Origin: Bacilli bacterium
Lineage (GTDB): Bacteria > Bacillota_I > Bacilli_A > RFN20 > CAG-288
Assembly (NCBI GenBank): GCA_900763245.1
Contig: CAAFJQ010000147.1
Coordinates: forward strand, 1 to 21,151
Direction: 5' to 3'
DNA length: 21,151 nucleotides
Shown here: one piece after another, positions 6,699 through 14,217 of the stretch
How positions within the stretch are numbered: the first letter of the stretch is position 1
How the letters are laid out: each line of letters opens with the position of its first letter
Notes under the pieces: generated by a model
The model's database searches: none
Seen by the model: only the letters and a program-made list of their open reading frames with translations
What the model was told of the DNA's origin: nothing
Position numbers and translations under genes: made by a program

Positions 6699-6725
6699 CT
6701 ATCCCTCATTTGCTGGTATATCTAG
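6699..6725 (-). repeat. Right 27-bp inverted repeat of the DUF3990 cassette
   Basis: Exact reverse complement of 4767-4793 over 27 bases. It is also the shared right end of the nested 415-bp unit. Confidence 0.9.
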
Positions 6726-6815
6726 AAAATAAAAGAATAACGGTTCGCAAGCAGGTGATAATCTGTATGCCAAAGAGTTATAATATTCAAGTCATCCGTC
6801 AATGATTAAAAGAGA

Positions 6816-6889
6816 GTCATTGGTGGGCAAATGAGGCTCTGAGACTTGGCGGTTTCTCCTCATTTGTCCACCAATGACAGAAACCGCCA
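6816..6889. repeat. Interleaved inverted repeats (A-B-A'-B')
   Basis: Arm A (6816-6836, GTCATTGGTGG then CAAATGAGG after one base) is complementary to A' (6858-6878) with one mismatch in 21. Arm B (6847-6857, TGGCGGTTTCT) is perfectly complementary to B' (6879-6889). B lies between A and A', directly abutting A', and B' directly follows A', so the two stems cross as in a pseudoknot. No gene is supported in 6726-6973, apart from a 12-codon frame starting at about 6769 behind GCAGGTGATAA, the same ribosome-site-like string that precedes the next gene. Confidence 0.85.
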
Positions 6890-6973
6890 CACAAACACAA
6901 ATAAGCTCACAGCAACTGGAGTTTTAACCTAATCCATGATAAAATTTAGCTAAAGAAAGAGCAGGTGATAAGT

Positions 6974-8333
6974 ATGATTTTCAAAGAGGACCAACACAAT
7001 GAGTTGAAAGAAAATCCGAAAAGCGGAACCATCATCAATGATGTAGTTTCTTTTTTGAACACTTGTGATTGAACAATCTATATCGGTGTAAAAGACAACG
7101 GAACAATTGTTGGAATCAATGACATCGATAAAGCTTCTATATTTGTTTCTGATATTATCGCCGATCAGATTGAACCTAGTCCTAGAGGCCTTATCGAAAT
7201 TGACACACCCATTATTGAAAAGAAGCAGCTCATAAAAATTTCCGTCAAACGAGGCAGCAAACTTTACTATGTCAAAAAATATGGTATGAGTTCTTCAGGA
7301 TGCTTTGAAAGAATCGGCACCTCATCAAGAGGTATGACACCTTCCCAGATTTCAAAAAGAATGCTATCCTCATTGAAATCTTAAATAAAAATAACATCAA
7401 TGCCATCTGAAAAGAAAAAACTCAGTTTCAGATACATCAAGTTTCTATACGTTCAGGAAGAAATGAATGTCATGAATCTTCATTTTGCAGAAACGAAGGC
7501 TTCTATAACGAGGATGGGGAATACAATATCCTTGCCGAACTTCTTTCCGATGAAAACAGGTTTTCCATCAAGGTTGTCAGATTTGACGGAAACGATAAGG
7601 GATGCAATATTCTATTAAGAAACGAATATGGCTATCAATGCCTGATCACTGCAATAAAAATGCCCAAAGCTTTTGTGCAGATGTACTTAATCAGACAAAG
7701 ACAGTCTTCCATAAAGACGGATACCGCGAAGATATTCCTTTGTTTGATCGAATTGCATTTAGAGAGGCATGGTATAACGCCTGCCTTCACAATGATTGGG
7801 TTGACGGAACACCCCCTGCCATCTACGTTTTCAACGATAGACTGGAAATCATCTCAACTGGCGGCTTGCCACACAACATGACAAAAGAGGATTTCTTTGG
7901 CGGAGTAAGCAAACCAGTCAATGAAGCCTTGGCCAAGATATTCATTAAGCTCGGATTGATTGAGCAAACCGAACATGGCGTCACCGCCATCACTGATAAG
8001 TACGGCCAAGAAGCTTTCACCTTCTTGGACAACTTTTTACGAGTCACGTTTCCATTCAATTACAAACTGAACGAGTACATCAAGTCAGATGAAAATTCCA
8101 ATGGCACAGACATTGACACAGACAATGGCGCAAGCAAAGCACAGGAAAAAGATAGTCTCTCAGATGAAGAAAAAATCATTCTCGCAATAAAAAACAATCC
8201 AAACATTACAACCGCAGAAATGATGCAGGTGATTGGAAAATCAAGAAGAACAGTCACAAGAATAATCGCAAATAGTTCGAAAATAATAAGAAAAGGAACT
8301 TCTTTTGACGGCCATTGGGAAATCAAAGAATAA
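6974..8333 (+). pseudogene. AlbA_2/RecG-like putative ATP-binding transcriptional regulator, degraded
   Basis: The start has a ribosome site (AGGTGAT) and reads MIFKEDQHNELKENPKS, a typical AlbA_2 opening. The frame meets TGA at 7070-7072 where homologs have Gly (NTCD-stop-TIYIGV), then TAA at 7382-7384 after GTSSRGMTP. Homology resumes in the same frame (LSFRYIKFLYVQEEMNV), shifts near 7472 to another frame (NEGFYNEDGEYNILAELLSD), and shifts again between about 7650 and 7680 into the last long frame. That frame holds FREAWYNACLHNDWVDG, RLEIISTGGLP, LRVTFPFNY and a C-terminal winged-helix-like region (TTAEMMQVIGKSRRTVTRII). Two stops plus two frameshifts make a full protein impossible. Members of this family are often accessory regulators. 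Confidence 0.88.
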
Positions 8334-8406
8334 CAAACTCGTTAACAAGAGTTCTCTCTATTTCACACTTATCAGATATATGCAGTGCTAAATATATCTT
8401 TACGTG

Positions 8407-8435
8407 TTCTTTTGTCATGTCTTTTCGATTATAAT
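8407..8435 (+). promoter_or_regulatory. Probable rbsK promoter
   Basis: A perfect TATAAT at 8430-8435 has a poor TTCTTT 17 bases upstream. The better-looking TTGTCA at 8412-8417 is only 12 bases away and so is unlikely to be the -35. The leader would be about 55 bases, with AAAGGA before the ATG of the ribokinase gene. Confidence 0.5.
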
Positions 8436-8498
8436 TCATCTAGACAAAACCATTCATCCTCATACCAAATAAAACAACCATAGAAAGGATACAAAGGC

Positions 8499-9398
8499 AT
8501 GAAAATACTTGTTGTCGGAAGCATCAATATGGATTTAGTCACCTATATGCCTCATCTTCCTAAAAGAGGTGAGACTTCTTTTGGTACGGATTTCATAAAG
8601 AATCCTGGCGGAAAAGGAGCCAACCAAGCCTGTGCAGCTGCACTTCTCAATGCGGATGTCACAATATTAGGAGCCGTTGGCTCTGATGTCTTTGGTAAAG
8701 AACTGATTTCCTGTCTTGAGAACAACAAAGTCAAGCCAAAGATCAAGTTATCATCGATGCCTACAGGCTGTGCAACCATTCTTTTAGAAGAAGAAGTTCA
8801 TGACAATAGGATCATTGTCATACCAGGTGCAAATTACGACATCAAAAAAGAAGATATCGATAAGAATATCGATCTGATCAAGGAAACCGATATCATTCTC
8901 TCTCAGCTTGAGATTCCTCTTGATACTGTCGAATACCTCTCTTCCAAGGCTAAGGAATTCAATAAGATATTTATACTCAATCCTGCCCCAGGAAGAGAAT
9001 TATCCGATCATCTATTGAACAACATAGACTATCTCACACCAAATGAAACAGAACTCTCTTTGATTTCAGGAATTGAAATCAAAGATGAAGACTCTTTCAG
9101 AAAAGCATGTTCTTCTCTTTTAGACAAAGGAGTCAAAACACTTCTTGTCACATTAGGCGAAAAAGGTGTCTATCTTTATAGCAAGGAAGAAGAGGAGCTT
9201 CTTCCTGCCTATAAAGTCAACGCCGTTGACACGACTGCAGCAGGAGACTGCTTCAATGGTGCTTTTGCCGCTTATTTGACAAAAGGTTATCCGTTAAAGA
9301 AAGCAATACGATATGCAGAGAAAGCCGCATCCGTCGCTGTAACTAGAAAAGGAGCCATCTCCTCTTTGCCAAGAGAAGAAGAGGTCGAATTAGACTGA
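8499..9398 (+). CDS. rbsK: Ribokinase
   Basis: A 299-aa PfkB-family sugar kinase that phosphorylates D-ribose to ribose 5-phosphate with ATP. Motifs in order: GSINMDLV at 7-14, sugar-binding NPGGKGANQA (35-44), NPAPGRELS (161-169), TPNETEL (180-186), VTLGEKGVYLY and the anion hole with catalytic aspartate in VDTTAAGDCFNGAF (D250). The GGKGANQA and TPNETE pair favours ribokinase over other PfkB kinases. No ribose transporter, rbsD or LacI-type regulator is nearby, so it appears to stand alone. It lies downstream of the degraded accessory region and upstream of truB on the same strand, separated by 60 bases that hold a weak hairpin and the truB promoter. Confidence 0.92.
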   Translation: MKILVVGSINMDLVTYMPHLPKRGETSFGTDFIKNPGGKGANQACAAALLNADVTILGAVGSDVFGKELISCLENNKVKPKIKLSSMPTGCATILLEEEVHDNRIIVIPGANYDIKKEDIDKNIDLIKETDIILSQLEIPLDTVEYLSSKAKEFNKIFILNPAPGRELSDHLLNNIDYLTPNETELSLISGIEIKDEDSFRKACSSLLDKGVKTLLVTLGEKGVYLYSKEEEELLPAYKVNAVDTTAAGDCFNGAFAAYLTKGYPLKKAIRYAEKAASVAVTRKGAISSLPREEEVELD

Positions 9399-9408
9399 AA
9401 AGGTGTCA

Positions 9409-9426
9409 AAAACGTATTTTCGTTTT
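9409..9426 (+). terminator. Weak hairpin after rbsK
   Basis: AAAACG (9409-9414) pairs with CGTTTT (9421-9426) around a 6-base loop, followed by CATTTTTAT. The stem is short and A/T-rich and overlaps the truB -35 region, so termination would be partial at best. Confidence 0.3.
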
Positions 9427-9451
9427 CATTTTTATCATTCTTGACTATACT
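9423..9451 (+). promoter_or_regulatory. truB-ribF promoter, predicted leaderless
   Basis: TTTTCA (9423-9428), a 17-base spacer and TATACT (9446-9451). A start 7 bases past the -10 falls at 9458, at or next to the A of the truB ATG at 9459. No ribosome site precedes that ATG. Confidence 0.6.
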
Positions 9452-9458
9452 AATAACC

Positions 9459-10316
9459 ATGAAAAACTACTCAGGATTCCTCATCATCGACAAAGAAGCA
9501 GGGCTGACTTCCCAAAGCGTCGATATTCTCATCAAAAAGAAATTCAATATCAGAAAAGTGGGCCATTTAGGAACACTTGATCCTTTTGCGACCGGTCTTC
9601 TTATCATCGGCCTATTGGAAGGGACGAAATTCCTTCCTCTTTTCAAGGATGAAAAGAAGACTTATGTCGCTACGCTTTCCTTAGGAAAAGAGACCGATTC
9701 TTTAGATCTGACCGGAAACATCGTATCTGAAAAAGAAGTTCCTGCTCTGACAGAAGAAAAGATCAAAGATGTCCTCTATTCGTTTATCGGAAAGCAGAAA
9801 CAGCAGGTTCCGACCTATAGCGCAAAACATATCAATGGAGAAAGAAGCTATGTTCTTCTAAGAAAAGGAATCGACTTCATACCTCCGACTGTCGATATTG
9901 AAGTCAAAGAGATGAAACTTCTCTCTTTCACTTCCGATACGATCACTTTTGAAACGACCGTTTCAAAAGGAACCTATATCCGTTCATTAGGAAGAGATAT
10001 CGCTTATCGATTGAACACTGTCGGTCATCTCACCTCTTTGAGAAGAACAAAAGTCGATGACATCGACTTAAGTCATGCAAAGCGGGTCGATGAAATCACT
10101 GATAGTGATATCATCACAATACCATCTATGTTCAACGATATTCCCGTCATCGAAGGAAATGAGGCTATTGCCAAACGAGCAATCGCTGGAAATGATATTT
10201 ATTATAAAGGCGAAAAAGAGCATCTTTTCTTTGCAAAAGACAATGAATTGATTGCTTTATACAAAAAAGACAGAGAAGGGCATTATATCTGTCAGAGAGG
10301 CATCAGACATGACTAA
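9459..10316 (+). CDS. truB: tRNA pseudouridine(55) synthase
   Basis: A 285-aa protein that converts U55 of the tRNA T-loop to pseudouridine. The opening NYSGFLIIDKEAGLTS, the catalytic GHLGTLDPFATGLL (GHLGTLDP at 35-42, D41) and KTYVATLSLGKETDSLD are diagnostic. VSKGTYIRSLGRDIAYRL is the conserved KxGxYIRSL motif. A TTG at 9441 is in frame, but it lies over the -10 region, so I take the ATG at 9459. The last codons overlap the ribF start by 8 bases, the usual truB-ribF coupling. In relatives truB follows rbfA; here the pair is on the opposite strand and driven by its own promoter. Confidence 0.95.
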   Translation: MKNYSGFLIIDKEAGLTSQSVDILIKKKFNIRKVGHLGTLDPFATGLLIIGLLEGTKFLPLFKDEKKTYVATLSLGKETDSLDLTGNIVSEKEVPALTEEKIKDVLYSFIGKQKQQVPTYSAKHINGERSYVLLRKGIDFIPPTVDIEVKEMKLLSFTSDTITFETTVSKGTYIRSLGRDIAYRLNTVGHLTSLRRTKVDDIDLSHAKRVDEITDSDIITIPSMFNDIPVIEGNEAIAKRAIAGNDIYYKGEKEHLFFAKDNELIALYKKDREGHYICQRGIRHD

Positions 10317-11208
10317 GATTCTATCCATCAAAGAGCAATATGATTTTCCGCCTCTCTCTTTGGCCATCGGCCTTTTTGATGGGCTTCATCTAGGCCATCA
10401 GATGCTATTCAAAGAGACGTTGACAGATGAAGGCGAAAGCAGTGTACTCACTTTCACAAACGATCTGAAGAACAAAACGAAGAATGATCAAAACGGTCCA
10501 TTATTGACAGAAAAAGAGAAAGAAGAGATGCTCTCTTCTTTCCATATCAAGAATGAATTCATCCTTCCTTTTGATGAAGAAACAAAGAACACCACAAAAG
10601 AAGAGTTCATCGCGTTCCTTCTCTCTTTGAACGTCAGAAAGATTGTAGTAGGTGAGGATTTCACCTTCGGAAAGTTCTCTCAAGGGAAAGCAAAGGATCT
10701 GCTAAGTCTAATGGACAAGGGCGTGAAAGTCGAAATTCTTCCCCTATTTGAAATCAACGGGGAGAAAGTCTCATCGACTAGAATCAGAGCTTTGCTCAAT
10801 GACCATCAGATCAAAGAAGCAAACGAATTGTTAGGATATGATTTCTTCTACCAGGGAAGAGTCATCCACGGAAAAGAGAACGGAAGAAAAATCTCTTTCC
10901 CGACTGCCAACATCGATTTGGAAAACAAGAAGTTCAGATTGCCAAACGGTGTCTACAAGACAAGAACAATCCTGAACGGAACAAGTTATCCGTCAATGAC
11001 CAATATCGGCAATCATCCAACCATCGATCCGCTGAAAAGCGCAATCATCGAAACGCATATCTTCTCGCTTGACGATGACCTTTATGGAAATGATATCATG
11101 GTTGAATTCCTCTCCTTCATCAGAGAGCAGAAGAAGTTTTCTTCCTTGCTTGAATTAAAGGAACAACTGAATAAAGACAAAGAAAAATGTTTAGAAAAAC
11201 AGGGCTGA
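10309..11208 (+). CDS. ribF: Bifunctional riboflavin kinase/FAD synthetase
   Basis: A 299-aa enzyme that makes FMN and then FAD from riboflavin. The N-terminal adenylyltransferase half starts with AIGLFDGLHLGHQML (nucleotidyltransferase FDGLHLGH, 23-30) and includes VGEDFTFGKFSQGK and VSSTRIRALL. The C-terminal kinase half has GRVIHGKENGRKISFPTANI and later PSMTNIGNHPTI and ETHIF. I chose the ATG at 10309, which has GAGAGG 8 bases upstream and overlaps the truB stop. The frame also extends upstream inside truB without a ribosome site. FAD and FMN made here would feed the flavoproteins encoded elsewhere in the window. The stop codon lies inside the terminator hairpin shared with nrdG. Confidence 0.95.
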   Translation: MTKILSIKEQYDFPPLSLAIGLFDGLHLGHQMLFKETLTDEGESSVLTFTNDLKNKTKNDQNGPLLTEKEKEEMLSSFHIKNEFILPFDEETKNTTKEEFIAFLLSLNVRKIVVGEDFTFGKFSQGKAKDLLSLMDKGVKVEILPLFEINGEKVSSTRIRALLNDHQIKEANELLGYDFFYQGRVIHGKENGRKISFPTANIDLENKKFRLPNGVYKTRTILNGTSYPSMTNIGNHPTIDPLKSAIIETHIFSLDDDLYGNDIMVEFLSFIREQKKFSSLLELKEQLNKDKEKCLEKQG

Positions 11209-11226
11209 TTTCTCAGTCCTGTTTTT
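11195..11226. terminator. Bidirectional terminator between ribF and nrdG
   Basis: AAAAACAGGGCTGA (11195-11208) pairs with TCAGTCCTGTTTTT (11213-11226) around TTTC, with one G-T wobble. T tracts end the stem on both strands. Both stop codons (ribF TGA 11206-11208, nrdG TGA 11215..11213) are inside the stem. Confidence 0.85.
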
Positions 11227-11749
11227 CGTTTTCGTCAATCGGTTTTCCGTTAAAATCATCTAACCAGACAATCTTGTTTTCTGCTCTTGTCTTCTTCACA
11301 TCGATGACGCGCTGATTAGAAGAGCCACGCCATTTGATCTTGTTAGGACCAGGATTAAGAGAGGCGATATATCTTCCATCGACAAGGACATCGATATACT
11401 GCATCATCTCAAGCTTTGAAATCTCTTCATAGAGATAGCCGGTATATACCCATATTGTTTTATTCGGAAAGAGATCCTTGATCCATTTCATCATCCTTGT
11501 GGCCTCTTCTCTGTTTAGAGGGAAGGTTGCTTCTCCGCCAGAAAAGGTAACACCGCTGATTTCATCTCTTGAAAGGTCTGCTTTAAGGATATCATAAGCC
11601 CAAGGGCCTGTTTCTTTTCCTAATTCCGGATTCTGGGCTTCAGGATTATGACAGCCCGGGCAGTTGTGATTGCAGCCCGAGCACCATATGACATCTCTTA
11701 AGCCTGTACCGTTGATCTGATTGTTTCTTTCGATTCGTATAATCTTCAT
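11213..11749 (-). CDS. nrdG: Anaerobic ribonucleotide reductase activating protein
   Basis: A 178-aa radical SAM enzyme that installs the glycyl radical on NrdD using SAM and a [4Fe-4S] cluster. The cluster motif is C26-x3-C30-x2-C33 within WCSGCNHNCPGCHN, followed by the SAM-binding SGGE at 70-73 (VTFSGGEATFPLN). The C-terminal region contains VDGRYIASLNPGPNKIKWRG and RVIDVKKT, typical of NrdG. Its ATG shares one base with the nrdD stop (TAATG), so the pair is translationally coupled. It is convergent with ribF and ends in the shared hairpin. Confidence 0.95.
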   Translation of the reverse strand: MKIIRIERNNQINGTGLRDVIWCSGCNHNCPGCHNPEAQNPELGKETGPWAYDILKADLSRDEISGVTFSGGEATFPLNREEATRMMKWIKDLFPNKTIWVYTGYLYEEISKLEMMQYIDVLVDGRYIASLNPGPNKIKWRGSSNQRVIDVKKTRAENKIVWLDDFNGKPIDENEKQD

Positions 11750-14016
11750 TACATGGACTTCCTATCGTGAATCTCTGCCATCTTTGCATCATTCATCTTC
11801 GTCGTTCCGAAGACTTTGGAATAGCCCAAGTAACCGCAGACACGATTGATCTCCGTGATGTTATGCCCATGGCAGACAGGGCAGGCATCAACGCCATCAT
11901 CGATCTGAGCGCCACAGTCGTTGCAGTAGCTCTTATCAATATTGACACCGAAATAATAGCCTAACTTCATCGCACGTGTGACACACTGAGCGATGTACTC
12001 TTCATTCATGCCTGTCGTAAAACGGCAATACTGAATGTGTCCGCCGCTTGCAAGGTGGAAGTAACGGAACTCTGCATCCTGTTTTTCAAAAGGCGTGATG
12101 TTCTCGGAGACGTGCATATGGAAGGAGTTGGTGAAATAGGCTCTATCGGAAACATGATGGATAATTCCGTACTTCTTCTTGAACTGTTCGACCTGTGTTC
12201 CGCATAAGGACTCCGCCGGCGTTCCATAAATCGCAGCGATATAAGGAATATCTTTTCCGTAATGTCTCTTCTTCTCTTCGACGTAATCGTTGATGTATTT
12301 GAGAACTTCATAGCTGAAGGCATTGGGATTGTCTTTTTCCTGATAGAGCGACTTCTGGTTATAGAGTTCCTGAAGTTCGTTCAAGGCTGTGAAACCATAG
12401 GAGAAGGTGGCACGTTTGACAAGCGGCTCAATCGTATCGTTATTCTTCAGATAGCCGAATCCGCCCTGACAATATGCGACAGGGATGGAGCTTGCCTTCA
12501 CTTTGCATAAGAAATCAAAGGTCTTGATATGGATGCCATTGATAAGATCGAGATAGTAATCTAAGACCTTGTAGAAATCCTTGTTCTCAACCTGCGCTTT
12601 TCTTAAGATCATCGGAAGGTTGAGGGAGATGGCTCCTCCATTGAAACGGCCCGTAAACACCGGCTTGTCGTTTTCGTCAGCAGGATGCAATCCGCCTCTT
12701 TCATAGTAAGGTGAGAGATAGGCTCTGCATCCCATCGGAGAGATGATGCTATCAACCCACTCTGGATTCTCTTTGACATTGCCGTTTTCATCAAGCAGCC
12801 ATCTGCTGACACCGAATTTATGATACTTGTGGAAGACTTTAGCAATGGTCGGTTCAAAGTGAACGGCGGTTGCCTCTTTCACTAAGTTCTCATCAGGCAT
12901 ATCAAGAGAGAGCCAGTCAGGATACATGGCCTTTGAAGAGCATTCGATGCCCTGTTTGAAAAGCCAGTAAAGCGGCTTTCCTTCTCCGTGAAGCTCTTTG
13001 GTATATAAGAATACAAGCTTCGGGAAGATGGCCGGTCTCTTATGGCCTTTATGACCTTGTCCTTCGCCTCTGACCTTCAGAGCCAAAGACCAGACAAGAG
13101 AAGCGAACTTGCTATCGTCACAGCCGCCTGTGAATGTCGTGAAAGGATAATCGCCACGGCTTGAAGCAACGGTGTTGAAGGTGTGTTCAAAACCTTGGAA
13201 GCCCTGCTCGATATCGCGGCTCGTCTTCTTCATGGCATACTCTTCTTCCTTTTCAGGATCAAGCGTGCCAGAGACAGATTTGACAAGTTCTTCATATTCT
13301 TTCTTGTATCTCAGATAGCTCTTCTCCGCATAAGGAGCGAGAATAGAGTCGATTTCGGGAACGGTGAATCCGCCATACTGCATGGATGCGCAGTTGAGCG
13401 TCAGATCTGAAATGAGGTTACAGGCCGTTCTCACGTCTTTAGGCTCATTGTAGCCGATATTCTCCCATTCAAAACCGCCACAAAGAACTCTGCCCATATC
13501 AAAGAGAGAGCAGTTATAGGTCAAAAGTCTTGAAGAAATATCATGGATATAGATATAGCCATCATCGATAGCCTGAAGTTCTTCTTTGTTCAAAAACGTC
13601 TTTCTATAAAGCTGCTTTGAAAAAGCGTTATAGGTCAAAGTGCGCTGTGTCGAGACCAAAGCAGAAGTGGTATTGGCATTGCTTCTGTCCGCAATGAAAT
13701 TGAGCTGATCGACAGTTTTGATCGTCTCATCCATCATACGGACGAAATCCTGTTTATAGTTACGATAATCGCGATAGGATTTTGCAACCTTGGAATTGGT
13801 CTTATCCAGTGCAAGCTCGACAAAGACATGCATCTGGGAAACAGGAATCAGATCGCTATAGTAGGAAGCCATCTCTTTTTCGACATAGCCCTGGATGTTC
13901 TTCCAATCCTCATCGCTGAGTTTTACATTGACACGGTTGGCACTCTTCGTGACAGCATTTTTGATTTTCATAAAATCATAATCGGCAAGACTTTCATCTT
14001 TTTTAATGATTTTCAT
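11749..14016 (-). CDS. nrdD: Anaerobic (class III) ribonucleoside-triphosphate reductase
   Basis: A 755-aa enzyme that reduces ribonucleotides to deoxyribonucleotides under anaerobic conditions. An N-terminal ATP-cone (IIKKDESLADYDFMKIKNAV, about residues 2-95) senses ATP/dATP. The catalytic body follows, including SLNLPMILRKA and FHMHVSENITPFEKQDAEFR. Near the end a zinc site has two Cys pairs (YCNDCG and CPVCHGH), followed by the glycyl-radical motif RVCGYLGYSK. I chose the ATG at 14016 with GGGAGGT 5 bases upstream. The frame opens earlier, at 14145, but that 43-codon extension has no ribosome site and is unlike the family. I saw no clear NrdR box or strong promoter in 14017-14177. Confidence 0.95.
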   Translation of the reverse strand: MKIIKKDESLADYDFMKIKNAVTKSANRVNVKLSDEDWKNIQGYVEKEMASYYSDLIPVSQMHVFVELALDKTNSKVAKSYRDYRNYKQDFVRMMDETIKTVDQLNFIADRSNANTTSALVSTQRTLTYNAFSKQLYRKTFLNKEELQAIDDGYIYIHDISSRLLTYNCSLFDMGRVLCGGFEWENIGYNEPKDVRTACNLISDLTLNCASMQYGGFTVPEIDSILAPYAEKSYLRYKKEYEELVKSVSGTLDPEKEEEYAMKKTSRDIEQGFQGFEHTFNTVASSRGDYPFTTFTGGCDDSKFASLVWSLALKVRGEGQGHKGHKRPAIFPKLVFLYTKELHGEGKPLYWLFKQGIECSSKAMYPDWLSLDMPDENLVKEATAVHFEPTIAKVFHKYHKFGVSRWLLDENGNVKENPEWVDSIISPMGCRAYLSPYYERGGLHPADENDKPVFTGRFNGGAISLNLPMILRKAQVENKDFYKVLDYYLDLINGIHIKTFDFLCKVKASSIPVAYCQGGFGYLKNNDTIEPLVKRATFSYGFTALNELQELYNQKSLYQEKDNPNAFSYEVLKYINDYVEEKKRHYGKDIPYIAAIYGTPAESLCGTQVEQFKKKYGIIHHVSDRAYFTNSFHMHVSENITPFEKQDAEFRYFHLASGGHIQYCRFTTGMNEEYIAQCVTRAMKLGYYFGVNIDKSYCNDCGAQIDDGVDACPVCHGHNITEINRVCGYLGYSKVFGTTKMNDAKMAEIHDRKSM

Positions 14017-14177
14017 AGATACCTCCCAAGTCCGTAGACTAATATCATAATATCGAAAAATAGAAATAGATAGGGGAAATTTGCTCAGGATTTTTTGCCG
14101 ATTTTCAGAAACACTGAACACTAGGGCAAAATCATCAATAAGCAACTTAAAAGAAAATGAGGTTGGCTCATTTGGGC

Positions 14178-14209
14178 AAAAAAGAACTCTAGGCGATGCT
14201 AGAGTTCTT
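14178..14209 (-). terminator. Terminator of the rimP-rbfA operon
   Basis: AAGAACTCTAG (14182-14192) pairs perfectly with CTAGAGTTCTT (14199-14209) across a 6-base loop. On the minus strand it ends in six T (14183..14178). It lies 9 bases past the rbfA stop. Confidence 0.9.
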
Positions 14210-14217
14210 ATACGCTA

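Larger units (their letters stand above)
4767..6725. mobile_element. Candidate non-autonomous transposable cassette with perfect 27-bp terminal inverted repeats
   Basis: Perfect 27-bp inverted repeats bound 1959 bases that carry four small minus-strand genes and no transposase, so movement would need a transposase supplied in trans. A third copy of the repeat with one mismatch (6311-6335) sits inside and pairs with the right end to outline a smaller MITE-like unit. The block separates rpsO from truB-ribF, which are normally adjacent, consistent with an insertion. The alternative is that only the 415-bp inner unit is the mobile element and the left copy is a solo end. Confidence 0.6.
6311..6725. 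mobile_element. MITE-like unit nested at the right end of the cassette
   Basis: Inverted copies of the repeat (25 bp, one mismatch) bound 415 bases. The interior (6336-6698) has no convincing gene: all frames are short, and the plus-strand frame at 6492-6689 has no ribosome site and no recognisable motif. It contains small inverted repeats (GTTCCGC 6344-6350 with GCGGAAC 6412-6418; CCATGT-CGA-ACATGG 6354-6368). It also holds AAGATTTCGGTATA (6422-6435), identical to the last codons of the transposase at 19691-19704, which reads YTEIF there. This suggests a deletion derivative of an IS of that broad family. Confidence 0.55.

Noticed and set aside
6816..6889. CRISPR-like repeat
   Set aside because: The repeats are inverted and interleaved, not regularly spaced direct repeats, and there are no spacers or cas genes.
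7070..7072. TGA where homologs have Gly, as in lineages that read TGA as Gly
   Set aside because: Several intact genes in the window end in TGA, and this reading frame has further stops and shifts, so it is ordinary pseudogene decay.
14017..14145. A 43-codon N-terminal extension of nrdD
   Set aside because: The start at 14016 has a strong GGGAGGT site and matches the family N-terminus (ATP cone); the extension has neither.
14017..14177. NrdR-box or riboswitch upstream of nrdD
   Set aside because: I found no convincing palindromic box or conserved riboswitch core, only A/T-rich sequence with poor -10-like strings.
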